This document shows, one piece after another, positions 17,707 through 26,201 of a stretch of DNA of 43,344 bases. Origin of the DNA: DASRHT01 sp035293765 (GTDB lineage Bacteria; Chloroflexota; Ktedonobacteria; Ktedonobacterales; Ktedonobacteraceae); contig DATGMF010000073.1 in assembly GCA_035293765.1 (NCBI GenBank), positions 1 through 43,344 on the forward strand, in the 5' to 3' direction. The first letter of the stretch is position 1. Every line of letters begins with the position of its first letter. The notes under the pieces are model-generated. The model saw only the letters and a list, made by a program, of their open reading frames with translations, did not search any database and was not told the DNA's origin. Both the position numbers and the translations under genes were made by a program.

Positions 17707-18396
17707 TCAATGCTCATGCTCGTGATCGTGCTCATGATGGTGGTGCTCGTGAGTATGCCCATGCAAAGCGGGGTCGATGCGCTTGATGTTGGTAACTTTC
17801 CCCTCAAACAGCCAGCTTTCATAGGCCAGAATGGTATTCAATGCGCCCTGGACGATCTCTTCTTTGGCTTCCGGGTGCTCGGCGGCATATGCTCTGTACA
17901 TTGCTGAGAGGCTCTCAAATCTGGGAAGGATCTCAGTGAACTCGATGATATGGAAAAACGCCGTGCCAGTCTCGCGATCAAGCTGCAAAGCTTCGCGCAA
18001 AGCCTGAGCTACCAGATCATTGCCGAAGAGCGAGCCTTCGATGATATAGAGATAGCCCATGACACCGTGGAGAGTATCAAGTATGTCCAGTCGCTCGTCC
18101 TGGCACACTGGGATCTGCTGAATAGTTTCATCTGTTTCGCCAAAGGCTTTCAGATCTTTGACGATTGCCGGAAGTCGGTTAATTAAGTGAGGCAAACATC
18201 CCTCTTTAAGCTTTGCCAGGCGATCTTCTGACGCTTTATAGAAGCCATAGAGTTTGCGTACAAACTGATGATAGTTTTCCCTGGTCTGGTCAAAAAAGAG
18301 CACCGTCTCGTACTGAGCATCAAACCTGTCGTGGTAATAATCGGTGCGTCTGACCAGCATTCTCATGATATCGGGATCGGATGTCGTCGTAGTCAT
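17707..18396 (-). CDS. Heme oxygenase-like protein with a histidine-rich tail
   Basis: A 229-residue all-helical protein. The first helix has the candidate proximal histidine in DYYHDRFDAQ; NYHQFVRKLYGFYKASEDRL and YLYIIEGSLFGNDLVAQALR match the heme oxygenase pattern (the latter is the glycine-containing distal helix). The expected reaction is oxidative opening of heme to biliverdin, CO and iron. The final 18 residues, HGHTHEHHHHEHDHEHEH, hold eleven histidines and are absent from ordinary heme oxygenases; such tails store or deliver Ni, Co or Zn in metallochaperones and some chelatases. It is the last gene of the hem operon, 21 bases after hemL, with AAGGAG eight bases before its ATG. The fold could also host another function (TenA/PqqC-like), but heme oxygenase fits best. 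Confidence 0.75.
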   Translation of the reverse strand: MTTTTSDPDIMRMLVRRTDYYHDRFDAQYETVLFFDQTRENYHQFVRKLYGFYKASEDRLAKLKEGCLPHLINRLPAIVKDLKAFGETDETIQQIPVCQDERLDILDTLHGVMGYLYIIEGSLFGNDLVAQALREALQLDRETGTAFFHIIEFTEILPRFESLSAMYRAYAAEHPEAKEEIVQGALNTILAYESWLFEGKVTNIKRIDPALHGHTHEHHHHEHDHEHEH

Positions 18397-18417
18397 GGCA
18401 TGTTCTCCTTCTGCAAA

Positions 18418-19815
18418 CTATGCAAACATACGCTTAAAACCTGCCTGGATCGCTGCACAGGTGGCCTGGATATCGTCCTTGCTGTGAGCATTGCTCATAA
18501 AGGCCGCCTCGAACTGACTGGGCGCAAAATAGACGCCTCGTTCTAGCATGGCCTGGAAAAAGCGGCGATAGCGAGCCACATCAGCAAAAGATCTGGCGCT
18601 GGCGTAATCGGTGATACGTACTTCGGCTCCGCGCTCCTGAGCGCTCCCACGATGAATCGGGGAGCTACATGCGGCAGCAGCGTTGGAGCGCGGAATGTTT
18701 CCAGGTACACCTCCTTCGGTGAGGAAATAGAAGCCAAACATGGTGCCGGCAGAAGCCACTTGCAACGGGATTCCTGCGGCGTCTGCTGCCTGACGGATGC
18801 CCTGCACCAGTTCCTCTGTTGCTTGCACAATCGAGGCAAATGTGCCTGGTTGGAGCAGGGTCCGCACGGTTGCCAGGCCGGCGGCCATAGCCAGGGGATT
18901 GCCGGAGAGCGTGCCAGCCTGGTAGACCGGCCCTGCCGGTGCGACCAGTTCCATAAAGCGCCTCTTACCGGCATAGGCACCTACCGGCAGTCCTCCTCCG
19001 ATGACTTTGCCCAGGCAGGTGAGATCGGGGTCCAATCCCCAGAGTTCCTGTGCTCCGCCCGGCGCTACGCGCAGCCCCGTCATAACTTCGTCCAGGATGA
19101 AAAGCGCTCCATAGCGATGGCATAGCTCTTGCAAACCAGGTAAGAAACCCGGTTCGGGTAAGACAAAGCCCATATTGCCGGCAACCGGTTCAACAATCAC
19201 ACAGGCAATCTGCTCGGGAAATTGCTCAAAGAGCCGTCGTACCGCTTCCAGGTCGTTGTAGGGAGCACTGAGTGTATCCGCAGTACTGCTCGCGGGCACC
19301 CCTGGCGAATCGGGCAAGTTCAGGGTAGCGACTCCGCTGCCTGCCTGGACCAGCAAGAGGTCGGCGTGGCCATGATAGCAACCGGCAAATTTACAGATTT
19401 TCGCGCGCCCCGTTGCGGCCCTGGCAAGCCGCAGCGCACTCATTGTCGCTTCGGTACCGCTGTTGACAAAGCGCAGCATCTCCAGCGAAGGGAAGGTTTC
19501 GATCAGCAGTGAGGCCAGCTCGCTTTCAACAGCGGTAGGAGCGCCATAGCTGGTGCCGAGATCAACAGCAGCTTTCAGCGCCTCCACGACTCGCGGATGC
19601 GCGTGCCCCAGAATCATCGGTCCCCACGAGAGTACATAGTCGAGGTAGCGGTTGCCGTCTACATCCCACAGATACGCTCCTTGACCGCGTGCGATAAACC
19701 TCGGGACACCACCCACGCTCTGAAAAGCTCTCACCGGACTGTTCACTCCACCCGGCATCAGCTTGCGCGCTTCAGCAAAGAGACTCTCTGAGAGGGTCGT
19801 CTGTATCATCTGCAT
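18418..19815 (-). CDS. hemL: Glutamate-1-semialdehyde 2,1-aminomutase with a repeat-derived insertion
   Basis: A 465-residue PLP enzyme that converts glutamate-1-semialdehyde to 5-aminolevulinate, second step of the C5 route. SPVRAF, YLDYVLSWGPMILGHAHP, FVNSGTEATMSALRLARAAT, FILDEVMTGLRV and the PLP lysine in LGKVIGGGLPVGAY are all present. Family members are about 430 residues; the surplus lies between LTEG and ITDYASA, where about 30 residues rich in Ala, Ser and Arg (PRSNAAAACSSPIHRG) have no counterpart. That segment is encoded by a palindromic repeat (18619-18705) also found elsewhere in this window. The insertion is in frame and lies in the C-terminal small domain, so the enzyme may still work. 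AAGGAGG sits nine bases before the ATG. Confidence 0.92.
   Translation of the reverse strand: MQMIQTTLSESLFAEARKLMPGGVNSPVRAFQSVGGVPRFIARGQGAYLWDVDGNRYLDYVLSWGPMILGHAHPRVVEALKAAVDLGTSYGAPTAVESELASLLIETFPSLEMLRFVNSGTEATMSALRLARAATGRAKICKFAGCYHGHADLLLVQAGSGVATLNLPDSPGVPASSTADTLSAPYNDLEAVRRLFEQFPEQIACVIVEPVAGNMGFVLPEPGFLPGLQELCHRYGALFILDEVMTGLRVAPGGAQELWGLDPDLTCLGKVIGGGLPVGAYAGKRRFMELVAPAGPVYQAGTLSGNPLAMAAGLATVRTLLQPGTFASIVQATEELVQGIRQAADAAGIPLQVASAGTMFGFYFLTEGGVPGNIPRSNAAAACSSPIHRGSAQERGAEVRITDYASARSFADVARYRRFFQAMLERGVYFAPSQFEAAFMSNAHSKDDIQATCAAIQAGFKRMFA
18619..18705. repeat. Palindromic element inserted in frame inside hemL
   Basis: TCCGCGCTC (18628-18636) is complementary to GAGCGCGGA (18686-18694). 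Immediately inside lie CTGAGCG (18637-18643) and GGCAGCAGCGTTG (18673-18685), the same boxes found in the nested palindrome at 36900-37014, where they read CTGAGCG... and GTCAGCAGCGTTG. A second inner stem GCTCCC/GGGAGC (18643-18648, 18660-18665) is present. Similarity extends outside the stem: TACTTC on the left and GGAANGTTTCNAGG on the right occur in both copies. The segment from TACTTC to CCAGG is 87 bp, a multiple of three, although the exact borders are my estimate. Confidence 0.8.
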
Positions 19816-19842
19816 AGTTCGCGTCCTCCTTTTTTGCTTGTA

Positions 19843-21246
19843 TCACCTGTCTAGCGCGGGCTCAGGTACCAGTGTTGAGAGCAAACGCTCCGCGGCTTCA
19901 TGGCCAGAGAGCAGCGCCCCTCGTACTGAGAGCCCCTGGCGATAATTGCCTGCCATGAAAAAACCGGGCAGGCTGGTTTCCATCTCTTCAATGCATGCCA
20001 GGACGCGGTCATACCCAACGTTATACTGGGGAAGTGAATGGCTTAAATAGATATGCTTTATAAAGGTTGGCTGTCCCGTGATCTTGAGCAGTGGACGCAA
20101 TTCGCGCAGAATAGTGGCTAGCAGTTTCCTGGTTGAGAATTGTGCTTCGAGTGGATTGCAGGCTCCACCGATAAAGTTAGTCAAGAGCACATGCCCCCGT
20201 GGGGCGCGCGAGGGATAGACGCTGGACGAGAAGAGCGTGGCTCGCAAGGTCAGTCCCTCGACAACAGGCACAAACAAGGCAGTCCCTTCCAGGCTATGAC
20301 CAACCTGCTTACGACGAAAACCCAGGGCCAGAAGCGAGAGTGGTGGATATTCGACCTCTTTAAGTGGTGTGATATCACAGGCGGGTTCGATCTCAAGCGA
20401 CGAGAGCTGGTAAAGTGGAGCCGTGCAGATAACCATATCAACGTCCATTTGTTCCTCCCGGCCCTCATTACGGGTGGTCACGCTCCAGCCAATAGCGGTG
20501 CGTTGCAGGCGAATAACAGGTGTATTCAGGCGTATATGCTCCTGAAGCGAGGCCGCGAGCGCATCGGTCAGCGTCTGGATGCCATTCTCGAATGAGAAGG
20601 TACGGGAGCGACCAGGTTGAGTCCCAGGCGCAGATCCAGCAGCCTGGCGCTTGCGTGCCTTCGCCATCTGTAAAAAGCCTTTGCTCAACGAACCATAGCG
20701 TTGCTCAACCTGAGACAAACCCAGCAGAGCGTGGCGAATCGAGAAGCGTTCGGGATCGCCAGCCAGTACGCTGGTGACAAACGTACTGAGGAGATAATCA
20801 CAGCCCTCGTTGCCCAGGCGGCGGCGCGCAAAGGCAGCCACAGACTCTTCCCGGGCCGGGTCGCCCGCTTTGATCAATGGTTCCCGCAACAAGCGCAGCT
20901 TGCCAGGAAGAGAAAAAAGCCGCGAAGTGACAAAGGCCCTGGCTGAGCCAGGCATGAGCCACGCCCTGCCTCCACGCACAATGGCGAGCTTGTGGGTTGG
21001 CTGGCGAGCGGGACAACACTGCGTTTCCAGATCCAGTTCGCGCAGCAGTTCTTCGGTAATCGGGTCGATGCCCTCTATAGAGGAAGGACCATACTCGACC
21101 AGGTAATCATTGAGCCGTTCGCTGCGCACAACACCTCCGGCCCGCCCTGCGGCCTCGAAGATGGTCACAGCCACGTCGTGTTGCCTGAGTCGATAGGCAG
21201 CAGTCAGGCCGCTGATGCCCGCTCCGATGATTGCGACAGAAACCAT
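19843..21246 (-). CDS. hemY: Protoporphyrinogen oxidase, oxygen-dependent
   Basis: A 467-residue FAD enzyme that oxidises protoporphyrinogen IX to protoporphyrin IX (or coproporphyrinogen III in bacteria that use the coproporphyrin route). The dinucleotide-binding motif VAIIGAGISGLTAAYRL opens the protein, RAGGVVRSE follows, and the C-terminus has GFFMAGNYRQGLSVRGALLSG, the second FAD-contacting segment of amine oxidase/PPO proteins. It is 27 bases upstream of hemL and 78 bases after hemF in the same orientation. Presence of hemF and hemE beside it favours the protoporphyrin-dependent route. An AAAGGAG lies somewhat far (14 bases) from the ATG; AGG nearer by may serve. Confidence 0.9.
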   Translation of the reverse strand: MVSVAIIGAGISGLTAAYRLRQHDVAVTIFEAAGRAGGVVRSERLNDYLVEYGPSSIEGIDPITEELLRELDLETQCCPARQPTHKLAIVRGGRAWLMPGSARAFVTSRLFSLPGKLRLLREPLIKAGDPAREESVAAFARRRLGNEGCDYLLSTFVTSVLAGDPERFSIRHALLGLSQVEQRYGSLSKGFLQMAKARKRQAAGSAPGTQPGRSRTFSFENGIQTLTDALAASLQEHIRLNTPVIRLQRTAIGWSVTTRNEGREEQMDVDMVICTAPLYQLSSLEIEPACDITPLKEVEYPPLSLLALGFRRKQVGHSLEGTALFVPVVEGLTLRATLFSSSVYPSRAPRGHVLLTNFIGGACNPLEAQFSTRKLLATILRELRPLLKITGQPTFIKHIYLSHSLPQYNVGYDRVLACIEEMETSLPGFFMAGNYRQGLSVRGALLSGHEAAERLLSTLVPEPALDR

Positions 21247-21324
21247 AACCTGTACCTATCTCCTTTCAAGCGCTCATTGCTACATGCATTTTTCAGTTCA
21301 GACTTACCCTCACCGGACATATCT

Positions 21325-22251
21325 CTAAACCCACTCGCGCGGGTGTTTTAACGTCTCGATGGTCAGAGCTTCCGGGCTCCCTTCGCGCGGCTGATGATCG
21401 TATTCCCAGGCAGCCGTATGTGGCAATGACATGAGAATACTTTCGACGCGCCCACCGGTCTTGAGGCCAAAGGTCGTGCCTCGGTCATAGACCAGGTTGA
21501 ACTCAACGTAGCGCCCGCGCCTCAGTTGCTGCCAGGCTTTCTGCTCAGTACTAAAGGGCATATCTTTGCGCTGCTCAATCAACGGGAAATACGACGGCAC
21601 AAAAGCTCTGGCGCAGTCGGTAACAAAGGCCAGATAAAACTCCGGCGTCCGCTCGTTGAGATGATCGAAGAAGATCCCACCAATGCCGCGTCTCTCGCCC
21701 CGGTGTGGCAGGTAGAAGTAGTCATCGCATATTTTCTTAAAACGCGGATAGAAAGCCGGGTCGTGTCGATCACAAGCCTCTTTGAGCGTGCGATGGAAAT
21801 GGGCCGCGTCAGACTCGATCAGATAGGCGGGAGTAAGATCGGAGCCGCCGCCAAACCACCAGTTGCCATCTGCCCTGCCCCCATCCAGCTCGAAATACCG
21901 GTAGTTGGCATGAACTGTTGGCGCCATAGGATTGTGCGGGTGAATAACGACGCTCACGCCTGTAGCGTAAAACGCGGTCGAGCGTTGCGGGGCTGCCTGT
22001 CCACCTAGCTTGAGGCTACGCATGGCCTCACTTGACAGCGTTCCCATGACTGTTGAAATATTGACTCCGGCTTTCTCAAACACATTGCCATTCTGCAAGA
22101 CACAACTCAGGCCGCCACCGCCTTCCGGGCGCGACCAGCTATCCCGACGGAAGCTGCGCCCATCTATGTGCTCCACAGCCTCGCAGATAACCTCCTGTAT
22201 GTCGCGCACAGTTGTCTCCATCTGAAGACGCATTGGTGCTACTTGAACCAC
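21325..22251 (-). CDS. hemF: Coproporphyrinogen III oxidase, aerobic
   Basis: A 308-residue enzyme that decarboxylates coproporphyrinogen III to protoporphyrinogen IX with molecular oxygen. Family landmarks: SRPEGGGGLSCVLQNGNVFEK near the N-terminus, VVIHPHNPMAPTVHANYRYF with the conserved histidines, WWFGGGSDLTPAYL, HRGERRGIGGIFFD, and EFNLVYDRGTTFGLKTGGR near the C-terminus. The start is a GTG at 22251 with GGAGG about eight bases upstream. The use of HemF rather than radical-SAM HemN suggests an aerobic life style. Fully intact; 65 bases after hemE. Confidence 0.94.
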   Translation of the reverse strand: MVQVAPMRLQMETTVRDIQEVICEAVEHIDGRSFRRDSWSRPEGGGGLSCVLQNGNVFEKAGVNISTVMGTLSSEAMRSLKLGGQAAPQRSTAFYATGVSVVIHPHNPMAPTVHANYRYFELDGGRADGNWWFGGGSDLTPAYLIESDAAHFHRTLKEACDRHDPAFYPRFKKICDDYFYLPHRGERRGIGGIFFDHLNERTPEFYLAFVTDCARAFVPSYFPLIEQRKDMPFSTEQKAWQQLRRGRYVEFNLVYDRGTTFGLKTGGRVESILMSLPHTAAWEYDHQPREGSPEALTIETLKHPREWV

Positions 22252-22316
22252 GGTTTTTCCCTCCCTGGCTCGCTCGCATCGGCGATGCCAGCATCTCTCA
22301 GCCTCTCGCTAAAAAT

Positions 22317-23351
22317 TCAGACGCCCTGAGCGCGATATTCATGCACAAAATCCACCAGGCGCTGTACGTTGCTGACCGGTGTCTGAGGCAAAATACCATG
22401 CCCCAGATTGAAGATATAGCCCGGACGTCCGGCGCCCTGATCCAGGATCTGCTGAGCGCGTTTCTTTAAAGAATCCCAGGGGGCAAACAGGGCAACCGGG
22501 TCAAGGTTCCCCTGGATAGCCTTTTCCTGACCCACAAGGCTCCAGGCGTGTTCCAGGGTGATCCTCCAATCGATACCGATCACATCTCCTCCAGCCTCTT
22601 TGACCAGGTCGAGCATGCCACTGGTATGGGTACTGAAATGGATGATCGGCACCTGGCCCTGGCTGGCAATCTCAATAGCACGCTGGCTGTAGGGCAGAAC
22701 ATGCGCGCGATAGTCCTCAGGACTAAGACAGCCAGCCCAACTATCGAAGAGCTGTAAAGCTTGAGCACCAGCCCGGGCTTGAGCCAGAAGATAGCGCCCG
22801 ACCACCTCGCTCAGTTTCCTCATCAGAAGGTGCCAGGTTTCAGGATCGCTCATCAGCAGACCTTTGGTATGCAGATAATTGCTGCTGCCGCCCCCTTCGA
22901 TGGCATACGAGGCCAGAGTGAAAGGTGCGCCACTAAAGCCGATCAGCGGTAGACCACGACTTGCCAGTTCGCGTCTCACCAGGGCTATCGCTTGCAGGGT
23001 AAACCAGAGGCTCTCTTCGGGCTCTGGCGTCCGTAGGGCTTCCACATCTGCGCGCGTCCTCACCGGGTTATGGATGATTGGCCCTTCACCCTTGCTAAAG
23101 CTAAGTTGGAGTCCCATGCCCTCAAGCGGTGGCAGAATGTCAGCAAAAATGATGGCTGCATCGAGATCGAATGTCTTGAGTGGCTGCATCGTTACTTCGC
23201 AGGCCAGCTCAGGCGTCTTGATAATTTCCAGGATAGTGTATTTTTCGCGCAGATTCCGATAGGCTTCCATATAGCGGCCAGCCTGACGCATCAGCCAGAT
23301 CGGTGTGGTGTCCACCTTCTGGCGCTGACAGGCTGCGAGAAAACGCTCCAT
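22317..23351 (-). CDS. hemE: Uroporphyrinogen decarboxylase
   Basis: A 344-residue cytosolic enzyme that removes four acetate carboxyls from uroporphyrinogen III to give coproporphyrinogen III. The N-terminal signature PIWLMRQAGRYMEAYR, the catalytic aspartate region FADILPPLEGMG, the substrate pocket GFSGAPFTLASYAIEGG and the C-terminal FNLGHGILPQTPVSNVQRLV are all present. The ATG at 23351 has GGAGGG five bases upstream, 13 bases after hemB; the frame opens earlier (23423) inside hemB but that start has no support. Confidence 0.95.
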   Translation of the reverse strand: MERFLAACQRQKVDTTPIWLMRQAGRYMEAYRNLREKYTILEIIKTPELACEVTMQPLKTFDLDAAIIFADILPPLEGMGLQLSFSKGEGPIIHNPVRTRADVEALRTPEPEESLWFTLQAIALVRRELASRGLPLIGFSGAPFTLASYAIEGGGSSNYLHTKGLLMSDPETWHLLMRKLSEVVGRYLLAQARAGAQALQLFDSWAGCLSPEDYRAHVLPYSQRAIEIASQGQVPIIHFSTHTSGMLDLVKEAGGDVIGIDWRITLEHAWSLVGQEKAIQGNLDPVALFAPWDSLKKRAQQILDQGAGRPGYIFNLGHGILPQTPVSNVQRLVDFVHEYRAQGV

Positions 23352-23364
23352 GACGTCCCTCCTT

Positions 23365-24387
23365 TTACTCTTCAAGCCAGCGCACAGCATCTTTGGCAAA
23401 GTAGCTGAGTAGCATATCAGCACCCGCTCGCTTGATGCTGATCAAACTCTCCAGGGCGACTCGGCGCAAATCAATCCATCCGTTGAGGGCGGCGGCGTGC
23501 AGCATGGCATATTCACCGCTAACCTGGTAGGCTGCTATGGGAACCTGATGGGCCCGGCGGACCTGATTGAGAACGTCCAGGTAAGGGAGAGCTGGCTTGA
23601 CCATCAGCATATCGGCCCCCTCGGCTATATCCAGGGCGGCCTCCTTCAAAGCCTCACGGAGATTGGCCGGGTTCATCTGATACTGACTACGATCACCAAA
23701 CTGAGGTGTGCTCTCAGCCGCATCGCGAAATGGTCCATAAAACGCGCTGGCGTATTTGACCGCATAGCTCATGATAGGGAGATGCTGGAAGCCAGACTCA
23801 TCCAGGGCCTGGCGAACGCCCTGTACCATGCCATCGATCATCCCGGAAGGCGCGATGATATCGGTGCCGGCCCGCGCGTGAACAAGCGAGGCTCGTCTCA
23901 GGATCTCCAGGGTTGGCTCGTTCAACAGATAGCCCTCGCTCAGATATGGCGTGTAGTGCTTAGACCCGGCCTGGTTGATAATGCCACAATGGCCGTGATC
24001 GGTATATTCACAGAAACACATATCAGAGATGATCAACAAATCTGGCGAAGTATCTTTAATCGCGCGAATCGCTCTCGGCACAATGCCTTCGGAATTGTAG
24101 TTCTCACTTCCCCAGGCATCTTTTGCGCTCGGAATACCAAAGAGGATGATGGCTGGAATACCCAGGCTTGCAACCTCCCTGGCCTCGTGAACAAGCCGGT
24201 CCACCGACCATTGATATTGACCAGGCATTGATGGAATAGGGTTTTGAATGTCCTTCCCCTCGCGTACAAAGAGCGGGTAGATAAAGTCCTGCGGGCTAAG
24301 CGTCGTTTCCTGGACAAGCTGGCGCAAAGCGGCAGTTCTACGCAAACGGCGGGGACGCGCCTGAGGAAAAGTTGCTATCTCAGACAT
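23365..24387 (-). CDS. hemB: Delta-aminolevulinic acid dehydratase (porphobilinogen synthase), zinc type
   Basis: A 340-residue TIM-barrel enzyme that joins two 5-aminolevulinate molecules into porphobilinogen. The three-cysteine zinc site is visible as CFCEYTDHGHC, so this is the Zn-dependent class rather than the Mg type with aspartates. The two active-site lysines lie in SYAVKYASAFYGPFRDA and the later LMVKPALPYLDV segment; IAPSGMIDGMV is also conserved. The start at 24387 overlaps the end of hemD by eight bases and has AAAGGA upstream. Dependence on zinc is worth noting next to a regulator with an alpha-5 metal site. Confidence 0.95.
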   Translation of the reverse strand: MSEIATFPQARPRRLRRTAALRQLVQETTLSPQDFIYPLFVREGKDIQNPIPSMPGQYQWSVDRLVHEAREVASLGIPAIILFGIPSAKDAWGSENYNSEGIVPRAIRAIKDTSPDLLIISDMCFCEYTDHGHCGIINQAGSKHYTPYLSEGYLLNEPTLEILRRASLVHARAGTDIIAPSGMIDGMVQGVRQALDESGFQHLPIMSYAVKYASAFYGPFRDAAESTPQFGDRSQYQMNPANLREALKEAALDIAEGADMLMVKPALPYLDVLNQVRRAHQVPIAAYQVSGEYAMLHAAALNGWIDLRRVALESLISIKRAGADMLLSYFAKDAVRWLEE

Positions 24388-25171
24388 AAAGCGGATGTCC
24401 TTTCGCTAACGAACAAAAATATGCTTTCAATGCCTCGACCAGACCTTCAATGGTATGCTCGGTCGGCATAACTCCCACGACAAGCCCCGCCGCTGCCACT
24501 GCCTGCGCCGTTACTGGACCAATACAAGCCAGGCAGACGGGTGTCAACAACGAGAGATCAGCGCCTTCTGCCTGCAAACGGCGCACGCAATGTTCTACAG
24601 TTGAAGCACTGGTGAATGTAATGGCATCGACCTGTTGGGCTTTCAACAGTGTGCTGAGGTGTATTCCGCCTTCGCCTTGTACGGTGCGATAGGTAGCCAG
24701 CGCTGTAATCGTGGCTCCAGCGGCTGCCAGCTTCTCACGCAACACAGGCCGTGCTCTTTCTGCTTGCAATACCAGAACTCGTGCAGGTAGAACCGGCTTG
24801 ATGAGCTCGACGAGTGCTTCTGCGACGTAATTCTCAGGGATTGCCCTGGCTTGCATACCCAACAACCTGTGCGCGGCCTCCGCTGTGGCTGGACCCACAC
24901 AGGCCAGCAGCAGGCCGGGTGGGGGCGCCAGATTGGCTACTGCCAACCGCTGGCTGAGAATCATCACAGCGTTGGCACTGGTCAGAACGAGCCAATCAAA
25001 AGCTCCACCAGCCATCTCTCGCAATACGCTATCCAGTTGTCGTGTATCTTCTGGTGGAACTATGGCAATGCACGGATAGAGCAGCGCCTTCGCACCATGC
25101 TGAGAAAGCAAGGAAGATAGTTCTCCTGCCTGATGCAGTGCTCTGGTCACTACAATGCTCTTTCCCTGCAT
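24380..25171 (-). CDS. hemD: Uroporphyrinogen-III synthase
   Basis: A 263-residue protein of the HemD family, which cyclises hydroxymethylbilane with inversion of ring D. Conservation is always low in this family; visible landmarks are SIVVTRALHQAGELSSLL at the N-terminus, DWLVLTSANAVMIL, ITFTSASTVEHCVRRL and CIGPVTAQAVAAAGLVVGVMP with EHTIEGLVEAL at the end. The ATG at 25171 has GGAGGT six bases upstream and shares one base with the hemC stop (TAATG), a coupled start. A longer frame upstream would lie within hemC and is rejected. Positional context in the operon makes the call firm. Confidence 0.92.
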   Translation of the reverse strand: MQGKSIVVTRALHQAGELSSLLSQHGAKALLYPCIAIVPPEDTRQLDSVLREMAGGAFDWLVLTSANAVMILSQRLAVANLAPPPGLLLACVGPATAEAAHRLLGMQARAIPENYVAEALVELIKPVLPARVLVLQAERARPVLREKLAAAGATITALATYRTVQGEGGIHLSTLLKAQQVDAITFTSASTVEHCVRRLQAEGADLSLLTPVCLACIGPVTAQAVAAAGLVVGVMPTEHTIEGLVEALKAYFCSLAKGHPLYV

Positions 25172-26130
25172 TACCGCACCTCCAGCATGCTTGTGGCCCC
25201 TTGTTCCAGTGCTGATTGAGCCATATCCAGGCCCGCCTGCTCGGCCAGGGCGCGTGCCTGATCGGCGTCCAGTTCGCTCGGGATATTGACACTCGTGTGG
25301 AGGGTCAACTGTGTGCTGCCGTCCAATGCACACACACGGCCAGAGAGACGGAGCGTCCTATCCTCAAATTGAGCATACGCGGCGATTGGCATCGAGCAGC
25401 CTCCACCCAGACCCTTTAAAAAAGCCCGTTCGGCGGTAACTGCCAGCCACGTCTCCTGATGATTGATCTCTGCCAGTAGATTCAGCCACTCGATCTCGTC
25501 GCGACATTGCACACCTAGCGCTCCCTGACCGGGGGCAGGCAACATCTCCTCGAAAGGGAGCGTCTGGCCTATTTCAGTGCCATATTCCAGGCGCTCTAAA
25601 CCTGCCTGAGCCAGCACTATAGCGTCATATGCGCCATTGGCATCGAGGGCCTTGCGAACCCTGGTAGTCACATTTCCGCGTATATCGATAATCTGCAAAT
25701 CCGGGCGCTTATACAGAAGCTGGGCCTTGCGCCGCCGACTGCTTGTACCTACGGTTGCTCTCTCTGGCAAGGTCTCCAGGGTGTAACCATGCCGGCTCAC
25801 CACTACATCAGCCGGGGTGACGCGCAGCGGAATAGCTCCTATGGTCAGCCCGCGTGGTGACTCGGTGGGAAGATCCTTCAAACTATGTACAGCAATATCG
25901 ATCAATCTGCCGTATAACGCTGCTTCTAACTCCGCGGTAAAGACTCCTTTGCCCCCGATTTGTGGTAGTGGCAGGTCGAGCATCTGATCGCCAGAGGTAT
26001 GGATGATCTCAGTCTCGACCTCCAGACCGCGATGAGCAGCTTGCAACAGTTCACAAATGTGCCTGGTCTGCCGACGAGCTAACATTGATCCCCGTGTACC
26101 CAGGCGAGCCAGGGCAATGGTTTTCAGCAT
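25171..26130 (-). CDS. hemC: Porphobilinogen deaminase (hydroxymethylbilane synthase)
   Basis: A 319-residue enzyme that links four porphobilinogens on a dipyrromethane cofactor. The cofactor cysteine is in FLKGLGGGCSMPIAAY; arginine clusters that bind the growing chain appear in VGTSSRRRKAQLL and DIRGNVTTRVRKAL, and the catalytic aspartate region in IAVHSLKDLPTE. I take the ATG at 26130 (AAAGGTGG about eight bases upstream); a GTG at 26142 is an alternative with AGGAGAAAG closer. Lies 71 bases after hemA and overlaps hemD by one base. Confidence 0.94.
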   Translation of the reverse strand: MLKTIALARLGTRGSMLARRQTRHICELLQAAHRGLEVETEIIHTSGDQMLDLPLPQIGGKGVFTAELEAALYGRLIDIAVHSLKDLPTESPRGLTIGAIPLRVTPADVVVSRHGYTLETLPERATVGTSSRRRKAQLLYKRPDLQIIDIRGNVTTRVRKALDANGAYDAIVLAQAGLERLEYGTEIGQTLPFEEMLPAPGQGALGVQCRDEIEWLNLLAEINHQETWLAVTAERAFLKGLGGGCSMPIAAYAQFEDRTLRLSGRVCALDGSTQLTLHTSVNIPSELDADQARALAEQAGLDMAQSALEQGATSMLEVR

Positions 26131-26201
26131 AGTTTTATCCACCTTTCTCCTGTCTGCTTGTTTTCTGTTGCGCTCGTTTTTGGCAAAAGAAAATAGCAGA
26201 T

